Source: Opisthocomus hoazin (Eukaryota; Chordata; Aves; Opisthocomiformes; Opisthocomidae). From it: DNA of 64,000 bases. The DNA is taken from positions 10,121,089-10,185,088 of the forward strand of contig NC_134431.1 in the NCBI RefSeq assembly GCF_030867145.1, read 5' to 3'. Within the stretch, counting starts at the first letter, position 1. Each line of letters opens with the position of its first letter. Made by a program: the position numbers and the translations under genes. The notes under the pieces were generated by a model. The model searched no databases. It was not told the DNA's origin and saw only the letters and a program-made list of their open reading frames with translations. This document shows positions 23,476 through 37,400 of the stretch, one piece after another.

Positions 23476-26400
23476 CCAGTATCTATTTGATTAATCTGTC
23501 TAGTGACGTCTCTTTAGTGCCTGAGCTCGCCCAATTTGTTCCAGCCAATCTCGCCGCTGACTTCTCTGCTCCAGCAGGTAAGACTGGAGGAAAAGTTGCT
23601 GCTGTCCAGTTCCGAAACTACTTGGGATTTACAGGTGGAAGTCCAGTACCATGACCTACCACTGTGCAGAAGTGGATGCGATATTTCTTTTAATATAAGC
23701 ATACTTCTGAGTCTGCTTAAACAGAATTACAGAAAGGACTTGTACTTTGTGACAGAGCGCTGCAGTGGTGAGCATCTACATAATTAAATTTGTCAAAACC
23801 CAGGTGAGTGACTCCAGAAGAGAGTTTTAATGCTCGAGTCCACCTCTAGTCTAGATTTGGATCATGAAACCCATCCAGCGACCACATCGAGGATCTTTCA
23901 TGGAAACATTAAAAGGCAGTGCGGATACATGCCTGAGATGCTTGGAGACGTATGTAGTACAGTGGTGAGCAGTCTGAAAGCGCTGGATGTCTCTTGGCCA
24001 GTACAGTAGGGATTTGAAAGCAAGGCTCTGCTTTTCACTGTATGTTAAAAGTTGTCTCTGTGGATTAATGACTCACAGTGGGGTGATCTCATCCCAGAGT
24101 AGCAACATTTTAAGAAAAAAATAAGGCTTGTGCTTCACTGTCTGACATAAACTTGTGGCCTGCTCAGGAGTACACACTGGTTTCGTGAGCAGAGGGATGC
24201 GATCCTCAGGGAGACGGCTGGGGAATAAATAAGTAGAGTACATAATTTTGGGTTTTGCTGTGAGGAATTCCTATCAAGCTGGAAGCTAGTTTCATTTTCT
24301 TGGTGGAGATACGTAATCATGGTAGCATTTAGTCATTGGAAGGTTTTCTTTGTCCTGCAGAAGCCCCATATTGGGCCACAGGACTGTAAAGAGGTGGCCC
24401 ATCATTTCAGGAGCAGAATGAAGCCAGCTGTTGGAAATATTTTTCATTTTCAAAATCTACCCAAAGTTTTGACAACATGAAACCGTGCTCTTATCAGATG
24501 TTTTCAGAATTGAGTACTGAAGCTATAAAGGATGCAATTTTTGCTTAATAATGCTTTAAAAATTTAGTCTTCCACAAGTTGCGTTCACCCCAGTGTCCCT
24601 CGCCTACAACATCAGAGCCAGTCGGGTAGGAACATGCTGTACTGTGAAGTTATAAATGATAGTGTCAAGTGGCAAAAGCCTTTGTTGTCATCAATGAAAT
24701 GATGTGGCACCTTAAAGCACCTTGATTGCAATCCCTTTTATTTACTGAGTACTTAAATGTTAGCTGTACTGTATTTGTGTGTAAGACTTTAATTAAATTG
24801 TTGTAGTACTTGCTGTCAAATATTTAGTCCTGACATTAATCTGTTTGGTTGTGAACCTTTCAGGGTAGAAGAATACCCTCCTGCTTCAGTGTCTTGAGAA
24901 CAAATGAGCCTTAAGAGAGGTTCTTGTGATAATACTCATCCTATTCTGGCAGAAACTGTAGGAAACTCTAGCCAGTTTTGATATAAATTTGATGTGTAGG
25001 AAGTTTGCAGAGTCAGTCTCTTAAGTGAGTGAAGGTAGCTGTGGAGAATTGAGAAGTTTCAGAATAGGCTGCTCAGAAATAGTATTCTGGGTCAGATCAC
25101 TACGCTTGATTACATTTTTCTGGAGGCTCACAGTGAGTTTCCTAAAGTGCATTTTGGGTTGACTGAAACTGCTTGTGAATTCATGCTACATTTGTTGATT
25201 AGTCCTCATAGATGGAGACAGAGTGAAGAGAAGGATTTAGAAGTGGTGAAATGTTTTTATACCTCCTAGGTGAAGTGTTTTAATCTTTGATTTTGGAATT
25301 TTATTTCATGAATGTAACAATCCGAGTCAAACGAAATATTTCATTCAGCCCCCTCATTGTTTTCAAGTTTCTGTTTCAAGGAAAATATTGGAGAAAACCC
25401 CCCTCATTTTGAATTGACCAAAATGATTTATGTATCAATAGTGTTCTCGTTTGGGTCCTGCTTGTGAGACAGCCACAATACTAAATTAGTAAGCACAAAA
25501 TAGTCTGTTCCTATGACCAACGACTTGTTGGTCAGGGTTTTCTTTGCTGCTGCCTCATCTCTGAGAGCTGATAACATGAGGTCCCAACAGGAGCTGTTGA
25601 TGGTGGCATGGTGGGACTTCCAGTCTTTTGCTTCTGTCACCGTAGGCTGCAGATGCAGGGGTGTGAAAGAATTAGCCCCTGAGAGGGACCCTTACAGCAG
25701 TTCTATTTCTACACAGGCCACGTCACTTGATGAAACAAGACATTGGAAATGTCTCGGTGCATCAGTGCATCCTAAAAAGGGCTGAGCAGTGTGCTGGCTT
25801 CATCTCCAAGCCTTGGGTAACTGTACAAAGAGATCCTGTTGGTAAATTCCTGAGGTAAGGAAGGAGAGATGCAAGCGTGTGTGAGAGAAAGAGTGAGCAA
25901 GAGCGAGTCTTTTAAGTAGAAGATAATGAAGCTGTCAGATCACTTTCCCGGCAAATGAAGATTAGCTCGTGATGTAGACACATACTGGGTCCTGACTGTT
26001 TCCCTCTGGGGACTTTATCATCATCCATCATAATAATCTCCAGAAGTTCTACAGCCTGGGTTTTGGGAAAGATAAGACTAATGGAAATCCTAGGCAAAAT
26101 ACTCCCAAAAAATGGCTTTGTACAGTAAACAAGCAAGGCAGCCTCACATTGAGGAGAGGCAGTTCCCATGACAACGCTGAAAACCTCTCACCATTGGGTA
26201 TCAACAGCAGAACGTCTCCCACGACAAGTACATGAAGCCAGGAGTTTAGTCCTCATCTCCCATAAATCACCCTGTTGGGCACCCGTAATGAAGAACTGCC
26301 AGTTGTGCACATGCGGCTCCAGCTTCTAGGCACCAGCCTGGCTCCAGATGGAAGGAAGAGCAAATAAAGCCAAAGCACCGGCAAGTTGGATTTATGTAAA

Positions 26401-26732
26401 AGGAAAATTAAGCTTGACTGATGTTCCACACTTCCCTCTGCTCTCCAGCTGAGGATTTAAATTTTTAAGGATAAAAAGCCAGGCCACTTTAAAAACCACT
26501 GAAGACAACTGTTGAAGGAGCCATGTGACTTTCTCTGTTGTAGAGAAATCTTTCATCATCATGGGATGGAGAGAGAGGGAGGCCCTGGGAGAATTCTGCT
26601 TTTCTTCACCCTAACCATGTTAGTGTCCAGCCTGTGATTCAGCCAGTTTTATTCTGCATGTGAAACAGAAGGTGGCGAAGGACAGTTTTTCACCATGGGA
26701 TCTGCATTAGGCCTATCAGTTCCCTGAGTGTC

Positions 26733-26812
26733 ATGAGCTGTCCCTGCTCACTGCAGGGGGGTTGCGCTAGATGACCTCTAAAGGTCCCTTCCAACCCAAA
26801 GCATTCTGTGTG
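26733..26812 (+). mobile_element. CR1 LINE 3' tail fragment
   Basis: A plus-strand copy of the terminal CR1 sequence: 'TGCGCTAGATGACCTCTAAA' near 26764 followed by GGTCCCTTCCAACCC and ATTCTGTG. It is the reverse complement of the tail at 1505-1560. Only the last 80-110 bases are recognisable; upstream CR1 homology (from about 26695) is weak. Confidence 0.85.
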
Positions 26813-29800
26813 GGTCTCGGCTTCTGCAGTCATCTGAATGTATGAGCATCTGCTTCCTTTTTTAAGGAAAAGGTACTTATGCATTTGGAAAAAAGATTTA
26901 AAGTGTGCCCGGAAATCTCAGGAGCCAAAGGTAAAGAAAAAGAACAACAAAAAAAGTAATTTTTTTAAATACCCTTGTTGCTTCAAAGATAAACTTCTAT
27001 TTTCTTTTGCTCAGTGGCCAGAGGAGTTGAGCACATTCTGTCTGACTGGTAGGAGTTAGCAATAATTCTCCATAAATAAGACTGTTCTGTTATCTTTAGC
27101 TTTTCAAACCTAATTTTTTTATCCTTCATTTTGGGTATTTTGAGTATTTAAATATAAAGATTTCTGACTCTTCTTTCATTTTATTTTTTTTTTAGATGAA
27201 GATTTTTCTGAAGTCCTTTTCAGTTACAAAATTAGTTGCTTGGTGATAGTTGTGATACTGCAAGTGGAGGAGTAGAGGTGAGAAAGGAGAGGAGAGTCTG
27301 AACCAGCAGAGATTATTCTGTTCTCTAAAGATGTCTCCTGTAACTTAAAACCACGAACCAAAATATTAGCAAGAGACTTTTTTTTTTCTTTTTTAAGCAC
27401 TGTGGTTCTCCCATTCTCAAGTTGGCTGAAATATATTTCACTTATGAAGGCTGTTCTCTGTATTCTGTGAATCACCACCATTTTAAATCCACCGGGATAT
27501 GCCGGGTCTCTGGGGCTGCTGGTCTGTGGTACCCACAGTTGCCTTCGTCCTGTGACACATGTACACAACTCGCTGTGACACCCGTGGGACCCAGACACAC
27601 ATTCAGGACAGGGCGTGCTTGGCTGCAGCTTGTAAACATCTTAAGTTGATGATGGAAAGGGAGAAAGGTGGAACCATGGTGAAGTTTGTCCATGTCTGCT
27701 AATAAATCTCACAATATTACCCTTTTTTCCTGAATTCAGGCACAGTGTGTGATCCCACACTCCCTCAAAGCTGTGAGTTCCACACCCTGGTCCATGCTGG
27801 AGAGGAGGTGCAAGGTTTCTTTTTATCACCATTCCCTGATCCTCAGGGCCGAGGAGCTGATCCCATGCTGAGACTTGTGCAGAGGTCAGCGTCGCTCTGG
27901 TTCTGTGCGTTGTTTTTGCTGTTCTCTGCTGCGCTCAGTGCTTGTTTTACTTGAGCTCTGTTGTGTCCTTTCCACGCTGCTAATTGTGTGCTTTTGAATT
28001 ACTGGAAGGGTGATGCCAGCACTAATGGGCTTTCACTTTCTTCCACTTTCATAACATTCCTCAGACCAATTAACCAATTCTTCACTTACTCCTTGCAGCA
28101 TATTTCAGCTGTTAACAGGTGGAGCAGAAGCTGTCTGAAAAATGGACGTTGCTCAGCTCATTCTGCTGGCGATGCTGCTTTGGCTTCCCTGATCCTGTGC
28201 CTTTCTGCTCACCCACAAGCTGAGGCTGATCTGTGAACGCTTGGATCTCCTGTTTGAGAGCACCAAGTGCAACTGGACATTTTCCCGCTCCAAGTGCGAG
28301 TGAGTCTGTGTGTGTGGTGGGCTCCCCTGAAACAGCACCCATGACCTAATTCAGCATCCTGGCTGCTGGGACAAATGGTGGGATGTAGGAGAGCATCTCA
28401 AGGAAACAGTCATCGATTGTGTTAGAAAGACACTAGCTGGAGAAACTGTTTTCTGCGATGTCACAACAGGCTGCTGTTACTTTTCCTTGCTCTGTTTTAA
28501 CTGTCTAGCAGCTGGATGCAATATGGAAGCAGATCCCTGAAATGCTTCAACACGGAGGGTGGCTTAAGGCTCGATTTCAATTCAAGGGGATTAATGAGTG
28601 AGCAGTTTCACAAACGATGCTCAGGCACAATGTGAGTTACCTCACCCACCTCTCCCTCTCAGCTCCCTTGTGGGGCATTGACTCTGCTCATTTGGGCACA
28701 GCAGTGTGAAAATGCAACCTGTAATCACCGGTGGAAAGAGCTGATCACGTGTAGTTATGAAATCCCACGGCCGTGGAGCTTGTGTTCTGCCTGGCTTTTC
28801 CCCCTCGGTTTGTCTGTTTAGGGTGAATCCTGACAGGTACATGGGTTTGCGTGATGAGCTCCTCTGCGTGCTGTACTCTGAATATTAATGTAATCTGCCC
28901 AATTTAGGAATAAAGTTATTAAGTCATTTTTCTAAGGCAGGAAAAAAGCTTAAATATTTCCAAGAAAAGCACCACTGTTTATTACACTGGTTAGACTGGA
29001 AAGTCTTAGTTACAGTGTGTACTGAGGACTGACAGCCATCCCCACATGACACAAGCACACGAGCCCCCGGAGCACAGCCACCACCCAGGGCAGCACGCTT
29101 GTACGCATGGAGGGAAATGCAGCATAGCGCTGCCTCTTTTTTCCTTGAGCACTAAACAAATAGGAAAGCAGCTGTGCTGTGAGAAAGGGAGAGCACCTGG
29201 GGCAGTGGGGGGAACATCAGGGCTTTATGCAGGAAGCATAAAATGAAACCCTAAAAATGAAATTATCATCAGCTGGGAGATTACCAAAGTGAGTTGCATC
29301 CTTCTCTGCACAAAATGACCCCTGGTTCCCATAAGCCTGCTACCAGCACGGATCTATGAAATATTAACGCTTCTGATACAAGACACAACTTCTGTTTGCT
29401 GTCTTCAGAGCTGCCTGGCCACTGGGAGGGACATGTGAACCTGCCGCTCTGCCCTGACAGGGGCAGGGTGTTGTTGGCAGGCCAGAGAAAACCTCCCTGG
29501 CAGCTGCCACCCTGCGCCACATGGTTTGATAACAAAAAGGCAGGGAATAAAAAAGTCATGGAAAAGAATCTGCAAAATTTCTGCCACAGAAGAGTGGAGT
29601 GTGAACTTCAGGACCTGGTGAACATAAACATCTTGGCTTCCAAAAGCTAGTTAATCTTTTGCCGTCAAACAGCAAATGTCAAACCAGAGAAGTAAGTATA
29701 TATGTTAGCCCAGGCAGCCCTAGCAGTGCCCCTGTGTGCGTCACTTCACTACCCGCTTACACAGCTTCCTTATATGAGCATTTTCTTTGAAAGTAATATA

Positions 29801-29971
29801 TACTTGGAGAACACAGAAGCAGATCAGTTTTGTGTCCTATAAAGCAATGTTCATGCCTGCTTTGTTACTCCAGTGTCATTGTTTTCATAATCCAAAAGAT
29901 CTTTACCTGTTCTTAGCTTTTGAAGGTATCAATTTTAACGTGTAAGGCCTTGAACCTAACAGAAATTTCTA

Positions 29972-30045
29972 AGTACACTGAAGAGCAATTCCATTGACTT
30001 TAACAGGACTGCTTACACTGGTGAAGTTAACCGTGTATCAGGTAT
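29972..30045. repeat. Fragment of an old amniote interspersed repeat
   Basis: Contains ATTCCATTGACTTTAACAGG followed by ACTGCTTACACTGGTGAAGT. This closely recalls an abundant reptile/bird repeat with a 'CCATTGACTTCAATGG' core and a 'CACATGAGTAAAGTTA' block. I do not recall the family name with certainty. Confidence 0.4.
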
Positions 30046-31417
30046 CAACAGAAGCACACCTCCTTCTTTGACAGCATCTCCCGTGCATACAGCCCCGGCT
30101 GGTGACAGGTCCGACGACGAGGCAGCCTGCTCCTTTGAGTCTGCACACAGGACACCTCTTTCCTGAGGTGCTGCTTGGGATGAGAGGTATTTAACTCTGA
30201 GCTAGTTTGATTTCGAATTTAAGTGGTCTATATTTGCCAGCAGTAGTAGAACATACTGGGCAGAATTTACTGTGTACTTCTCATAACATACATGGAGCAG
30301 CTGGCTGTAGTAAACTTGACGGAAGAAGGATCGAGCAGAGAGACTGTGCTGTTTGAGACGCTGGATGTGGGAGAGGAAAAGCTGTACGTGAGCTGGGGCG
30401 ATGGCCGGTGGCGTAGGGCAACTCCCCAGTCTGTCCCTGCCTGGCTGTGCAGTTGCATTTGTATTTCTTGCGACTCCTATCACTATGTCAGTGTTTCAGC
30501 AACAGCTGTGATTCTTGTTTGTTTATGATGTGGGTGGGCTTTTCTTTATTTTCCATTCAAATGTGAATGATCCCCAGGGTTGATAGTTGCTCGTGAACGA
30601 TGGCCCTACCTGTGTAAAATCACGAACACCCAACCATCAAACTTGGGCGCAGGCTCACAGGACTCGTCTGGAGATTTCTCTAGCACACCAGCTGTGTGGC
30701 TTAATTTCTGTGTCAAAACACAAAAAAACTGGTGGCAGATGGGAGCTTCGGGCTTGAGAATTCATTCAGATCCATTAAGATGTTTTTTGGTTTGGTTTTT
30801 TTGGTTTTTTTTTGTTTTATTTGTTTACATTTAGAATTGCATTATTAATGGTGGTTAACAGTGCTTTCCTGGAAACAACAATGACAATTAAACAACAAAG
30901 GACAATAAAATCGATGTGGTTGTGGGTGTCAGAGGGAGGGCAGCGTTTACCATAACTGAAATCAATAATTGACATTACGAATGTGAAGATGGTGGCACAT
31001 TGAGATGTCAGGGTGCATTACAGCTGCCCTGAGTTGGAGTTCGAAGAAAGCGGTGCAATCACAGCGTGTCACCTGCCTCCTGGAAGCAGGAGGGAGCACG
31101 GCCGGGGGTGAAGCAGGGCAGCACATCTGCTGACTGCCGGCACCTGGGACAACCTGAAACGACAAATATGTTTAAGCGTTCCTCTCCACCCAACTGCCAT
31201 ATGACCCCTGAGCTTCACTCAGCAGCACCAAGTCAGTAGTAGCCATGGGAGTAAGTTAAGTCAGTAAGTGTCACTGGGAGTGCTGGGCAGGGTCCTCAGG
31301 TTGCTGGGTGGAGGGGACGAAGAACACCCGGCTGGAACAGGCAGTCAGGGAAGGGCAGGAGCCGGGAGAGGAACTGCTCTGCTAACAGGTAACCAGAGAA
31401 CCGCTCTCTAACGTTAT

Positions 31418-31453
31418 GTATCTCCACATGTGCTTGTATCTCCACATGTGCTT
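31418..31453 (+). repeat. Perfect 18-bp tandem duplication
   Basis: The unit GTATCTCCACATGTGCTT occurs twice head to tail (31418-31435 and 31436-31453) with no mismatch. Each copy contains the palindrome CACATGTG, an E-box. Confidence 0.9.
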
Positions 31454-34400
31454 TTGTCCAGCATTTCCAGCACCCAGAAATTGCTTCTGAAGCAACAACA
31501 CTGGAATGGTTGCTACATTTATGTGTTGGGAATGGTTTATTAAACAGCTGTAATTGTGAAAATGCAATGGCAAATATGTTTGCTTTGTGGTAGTGCATTT
31601 CAGTAACAATGGCTTAATGACTCTATTGAATTCCTTTATTGGGAAATGTGGAAGCCATGCAATTAAGAATATGCATTTTCCAGCATTATGGTCATCCAGT
31701 TTTTTATATATCCTGCATGCCTCCAATGGATTTATTTAGTCCTGTGCAACTTTGGTAAGGAGCGGGTAGATGTAGCATAAATATGGAGCTTTCCTTCTAG
31801 CTCATGGAGGTGCAAAAGCAGTTTTCTCTCTCTTTGGTCTGGAAAGTAACAGAAGAGTGCATGGCAGGCTGAGGTGTCTTTAAAACCAGCCAAAGCCTTT
31901 AGCCCTCTCCACAAATGCACAGCCTTGGGCCAAACTGAAAGATGATACATGCAGAGAGGTCCCTCCTTCCTCTGTCTCTGGGGCTGTCTTCTCACTTGTG
32001 TGTGCGTGGTTTGATTAAAAAGCCTGTCACTTCATTGCATTTGGATCGCAGAGAGGAGATGGAGATGATTAGGAGAAGCAGCCCTTTACTTGAAGTCGAG
32101 GGGGAAAGAATCTTATGTGCAATCAGTGTCACAAGTAGATGTTCAAACTCCTTATTAGTTGCAGAGGTTTCTGGAGTGGGGCAGAATTTCCTCTTTAATA
32201 GTCTATGTTCTGCTCCCTGTTCACATCTTCACCAAATCCCAACATTCTCGGAAGAATCTCAGTTGCTTAGACCAGAGGCTTTCCACAAAACCGGGTGGGA
32301 GTGGGTTTTCTAAAGGCTCTCAGGCAAGTCAGGTAAAGCTGAACATTTAACTGCATTCCATGCTTTGAGCAGGCAGGAGCTCTGTGGTCGGTGGTGGTCT
32401 CCAAGGGGGCTGCAGATGGCTACGTGGTGGGGCCGGTAGTGTCCACCCTGGGCTCACGACAGGTCTGGGAGGGTGTAAAATGGCCAGATCCATGAAAGGC
32501 TCTGGATGCCTAGGATAAGAAAGAAATGCCGATTATCGAAGGTTTTTGTTAGCGCGGCTCCACCACCTATTGATCAAAGGTGAGAGGGAAGGAGGGTCAG
32601 AGGTGATTTAAGATCCCGGACAACAGTCACATCTGGTTGCTCTCAGATCTCTGTGCTTTGAGCACAAACAGAGGGAAATCAGAGCCAGTTCTCAAATCAG
32701 CTCAATGTTCAGTCTCCTCCTTGACCTCTGTCATAGAGGGGGAGACGGTAAAGCTTATTAAGGAAATTCATTTTACATAAGTCCCTGGGCCTGTAGATAG
32801 CTCCGTTATAATTGACTGTGTTAATTTGTGTGCCTGTTTTGCTCCTTTTAAAAATCTTTGCGTCTATTAATTATTGCAGAACAGCTATTACTGGTAACTC
32901 CCTGGCAGTTTGCGCTGCTATTCTGAAATTATAAAATGATATAGTTGGCAGAATGAGTACAGACATGTACAGTTAATTGGTTTTTTGCAGAAGGAAATTA
33001 CGTAGTATAATAATATGCCCAGGGTGCCATGGGAAGTGCAATTTCTGATTGGTTTAGTAAATAGGATTGGGAGAATGTGAGCTCTGGATTATAAATTGTC
33101 TTGGAATTTATCCCGAAGTTGCTGAGGGTTTCAAACCCCAGTCAGTGAGCTCTGGCTTCACAGACTCATTGCTGTGAGGGCCCCTGTTGTTTTTTTTTCT
33201 CTCCCCAGCTCATTCACTTAGGTAACGGGTTTAGCTGCAGAGTCCCGGGGTGGCTGATCTGGTCGGGTGCTCCCTGCCTGAAGTCGCAGGAATCACGCAA
33301 TCGTAAAACAAGTGGTGGGCCATGGTGGCTAACGAGAGGTGAGCTATGAAAATCCTGAGCTTTGCTGGAGGGGACAGAGCACTTCTGTTTCTCACCTCTT
33401 TTTTTAGGAAGTAGCATTGGATGGAAGGAGGTTTTTCTAAGTGAGAAAGGTTGGAGAGAATGAATGGTTTTTGTTTCCTTCTAAATGCAAGTCTCAAAAC
33501 CAAGGCTTTTATTTTTTCCCCTCCCTCCCCAACCTGAATGCATAATCTTGGGTCAACTTGAAAGGTTTTACACAAACTGAGTAATTTTGGTGTCTGTGAA
33601 GACTTTCTTAAATAAAAGCATTAACAACTTGTAGGAAATTTGAAGGATAAATAGAGGTTGAAAGTTTATTTCTAGTAAGAAGCCTTTTCCTTTGAAAGGA
33701 ACAACTCCTCCCCAAAGAAGTTTGAGTAGTAAATCTTGGTTATTGCTGCCCGCTGCCTTAGCTGAAAATGTCAATAATTTGATATCAGCCTCAGCACTTT
33801 GATGTCTCACAAGTGCTGCCAGCTGCAGCACAGTGAAGAGACCTGGACCCTGATTCCCGGTTCCGCTCCTGGCCTCCTGTGTGCCCCCGAGACTGCAGCT
33901 CTGCTGTTCTCCATTTCACCTTCCCAGCTGTCAAAGGAGGGGTTGTAAACTACCGTTTTTGTGAACAGCTCGGAGTCCCTCAGAGAGAGGCTCTGGATGC
34001 AGGCAGCATGCTCATTTCTTCCTGCGTATACAGTGTACGATCTCCTCCAGCTGTCTCCACTAATCTCATTAAAGCTCTGCTTTTAGGAGTTGGGGATTTG
34101 TGATTTTTTTGTTGTTGTTACTTCTACTGCTGGTTTTCTGCATCACCACTCGTTCTTATAATTAAGGTGACAGCTCTTGAACTAGTACGTCAAAGCAGCA
34201 CGGCAGAGGCAGAAAAGTACTGGGAAGATCGTCTTTAATCAGACAACGATGATTCATGTTTAACTGAGTAGATGGTAAGTCCTAGATGTAGCTGGCTCAC
34301 AGTGAAGTTTCCCCAAGGACAGGGTGCTGTTAAGAGTTTTGCACAACTGTCTAGGCCCCACCGCTTGGGGTTTTTGATGGAAACCATTTAGTATGCAGTT

Positions 34401-37400
34401 TCTGTCATCGTGTCAGAGCTGTAGCTGGGAAGCTCTGAACCCTAGCAAATCTTTTCAGACTTATTTTCTAGAAGCTGTACAAAAAAAGAAACTTAAATGA
34501 GATGATTTTGGTTTGAAGATCAGCTGAGCCCTCCAGTTTGGTTGGAAATTCGTTGTTTCCAGGAGTCCCAGCTCTTTGTTCCCCAGTCTCTCGGCATCAC
34601 AAAGCCAGGTAGGGTGTCTCAGTGGAGAAGTCCCAGGTGTGGGTAACATTTGCAACTACAGGAACTGTGCATCTCCCCTGCGGTGTGCGGGGCAGGAGGG
34701 GCTCCGAGGGCAGAGCAGCACAGGGCTGTGCAAGCATTCCAGGAGCTTCTGACTCGCTGTTTGCTCCCACTCCTGAGCTTAATACTTGATCTGGTTCTCC
34801 CTCTTCCTCCTGCTTTCCCTGCTCTGTGCTCTCCTGGCATCAGCCCATGTGGCTGTAGACACCGTGGTATACGTATTTATGTATTTATGCACACCACATA
34901 CAAACCAACCTTGCATTCCTTTGCAAGTCCCACTGCTTGGTGTGGCTGCTTTCCTGAAAGGGTTTCTTTTTCCTCCATGCACCTGATGCATGGCCATTCA
35001 ATCTGCTGTAACCAGACGGCTGCAGTCCTTAGTGTTTCAACATATTCCAGCTCCAAAAACAGCTGGTAGCATCCAGCCAACAAGTTCCTTTTACACTTTT
35101 GTATGTTTACGCTGCTGACCCCACCATTAGGGAGGTTCTGTCAGATCCTGGGGGCGGCTGGGGACACATCAGGGCTATGTGAAGATTTCTCAAGGGCTTC
35201 TTTGGCCTTTGGAAACCCCTGCAGAAAGGGGCTTGGCCTTTGGGATTACACCCTGATCAGCTCTTGCTCTTTAAGGTTCTTCTGTCTCTCTGGGTTAATA
35301 ATGCTTCTTATTACAGATTTGCACCTGAAACTCTTCTCCTTCTTTGAATTTCTCCAACTTTCTGCAAAGACTTCGTGAATACATATGGAAAACTTCCTTC
35401 CCCACCCCCCTGCCACGTGTTCAACTGGGATCTTTGAGGTAGACCTGTGAGAAGTGGGAGTACATTCACAGTTTATTTAAGATGCCCTGTGACTCTGCAA
35501 AGAGATATCGTGGCAGTCTACATGTTGGGAGGTCTTTAAATTTATCCTGCTTACAGTGGCTGCTCTCAGCATCCTGCTTTGCAGGGTACAAGAACCCTGG
35601 ATTAATGGGAATATTTTTATATTGCCTTAAATAAATTTTCGTTCTTGACTAGAGCTTTGTACTTCATTACATTGGTGTGTTAAATGCAGTATTTATTCGC
35701 AGTGCCATGCAATCTTACACTAATGACATTTGATGCTGCTTAAGATTAAAAGGCTCAGGTTTCAAGAGCTGGAAGGATTTCTAGCTGGAAGGAATCAGCC
35801 CTCCAGTGCTCAGATACCATATAGCACGAACCAGAGCTGACAGATCACTTCCCAATAGCATTTCTAGCGCTGAAGCTACTGACCTTTATGAGAAGACCAC
35901 CGGAGTGGGTAGCCTGGCGTTGGTCTGGCACGGCAGCCTCTGTGTTCCTGCGGTATTTTACTTCTGAGACAATACTGTCTCTCTCTCTCCCCGTATGAAT
36001 GAAATTTTTGATTTCAACACTGCTGGTTGGTAAATATATCTAATTTAAGTGAAAAAGAGGAGGAAATAGGTGGGGTGCAGCTGTTCTTTTCACATGTGCT
36101 GCCCTCTGAAGGTTGCTGAAACAGGAGGTGGTCCTCAAGTGCAACATCTGGAGCAGTGCAATGGCTACCTGAGGACGCTTTGGGCAATCCAAGAACTGCT
36201 AGGATCTCTGCCAGAATGGAGATGAATATACATGACATGCTTGTGCATTGCTCAAAGACATTAGTAGGTGGGAGGGGAAAGAGAAGGGGGGAGGTGGGGC
36301 TGCCTTTCTCTGTTGCACTTTCATAGAGTGGCAGGCTGATGACTGGGAGCTATTAAAATGCTTATAATTGTCTCATTATGGACAGAAAATGTAATTAAAA
36401 GGGACAGCAATCTTTCTGCAAAATCAAACCTCTGCAGTCTATCTTTGAAAGCAATTTTGGCTATTAGCACAGGTGCTAATGTCCCAGAAATTGAACCCAA
36501 TCTAATTTCGGTGTCAAACCGTTAAGGAGGAAAAATGAGTTCCCTTCGGGATGCCACCTGGCACAGCTGCCGCATCTGGAGCGAGGAACTGGTATGGGAA
36601 GCAGCGCACAGAGCTTGGATGGGATGGGGTGGGACAGGCAGCCCGAACGCTGGAGCACTTGAGCGTGTGGCTGGGAGCCCACCAAAGAAGAGCAGAGGCT
36701 GTCATCTTTGCCAGGTGTGTTCCCTCCGGTGCTGCCTTGCCTCGAGATGGAGGTACGATGGGTACGCACAGCAGCACACAACGCCGTCTGCAGATGGCAT
36801 CGGGTGTATTATTGTTCCTGAGGATGAGCAGTTCAGTCATGTATTCTCCAGGACAGTAAGCAAATCACTTACATCTTCGTCTTGCTTTGCTTAGATGCTA
36901 AAGCAACTCTATGTGCTGGGAGAAGGGATGTCCCTTGAATTTGTCAGCAAAGGTGAGATACGTGCGAGAGGCAGCTGGGTGAAAAGCTGCTCTCTTTCTT
37001 GGACTCAGTGTGGCTGTCTCGCTCTCTTGCGCAGACGGGGATGGCTTCAGACAGCTGTGTCCCTTCTGTGCAGAACAGGGGAAGTCATCCAGGCTTGCAG
37101 CAAGCAGCCTGGGTAGGTGCGGAGTTAATCCAGCACAGAGCACTTCGGTGCTCTTCAAGACTTTCAGAAAGACCTTCAATTCTTCTGAGCCCTGAAATTG
37201 CAAGAATTTTTGTTTCACTTTCCTCAGGCATTATGAAGCTGAATAAAACATTTTTTGTGGAGTAACCAGTAGGACTTGGCTTCAACCCTCGGTGTATTTT
37301 CTTTGAAAGAAAATCTACAACAATTTCCTCTCTCCCTCTGTTGTTCGTTTACGTGTGTTAGTTTTCTTCTGGGATCAAAAGCAGAGGAGCTGAAGTGAAG

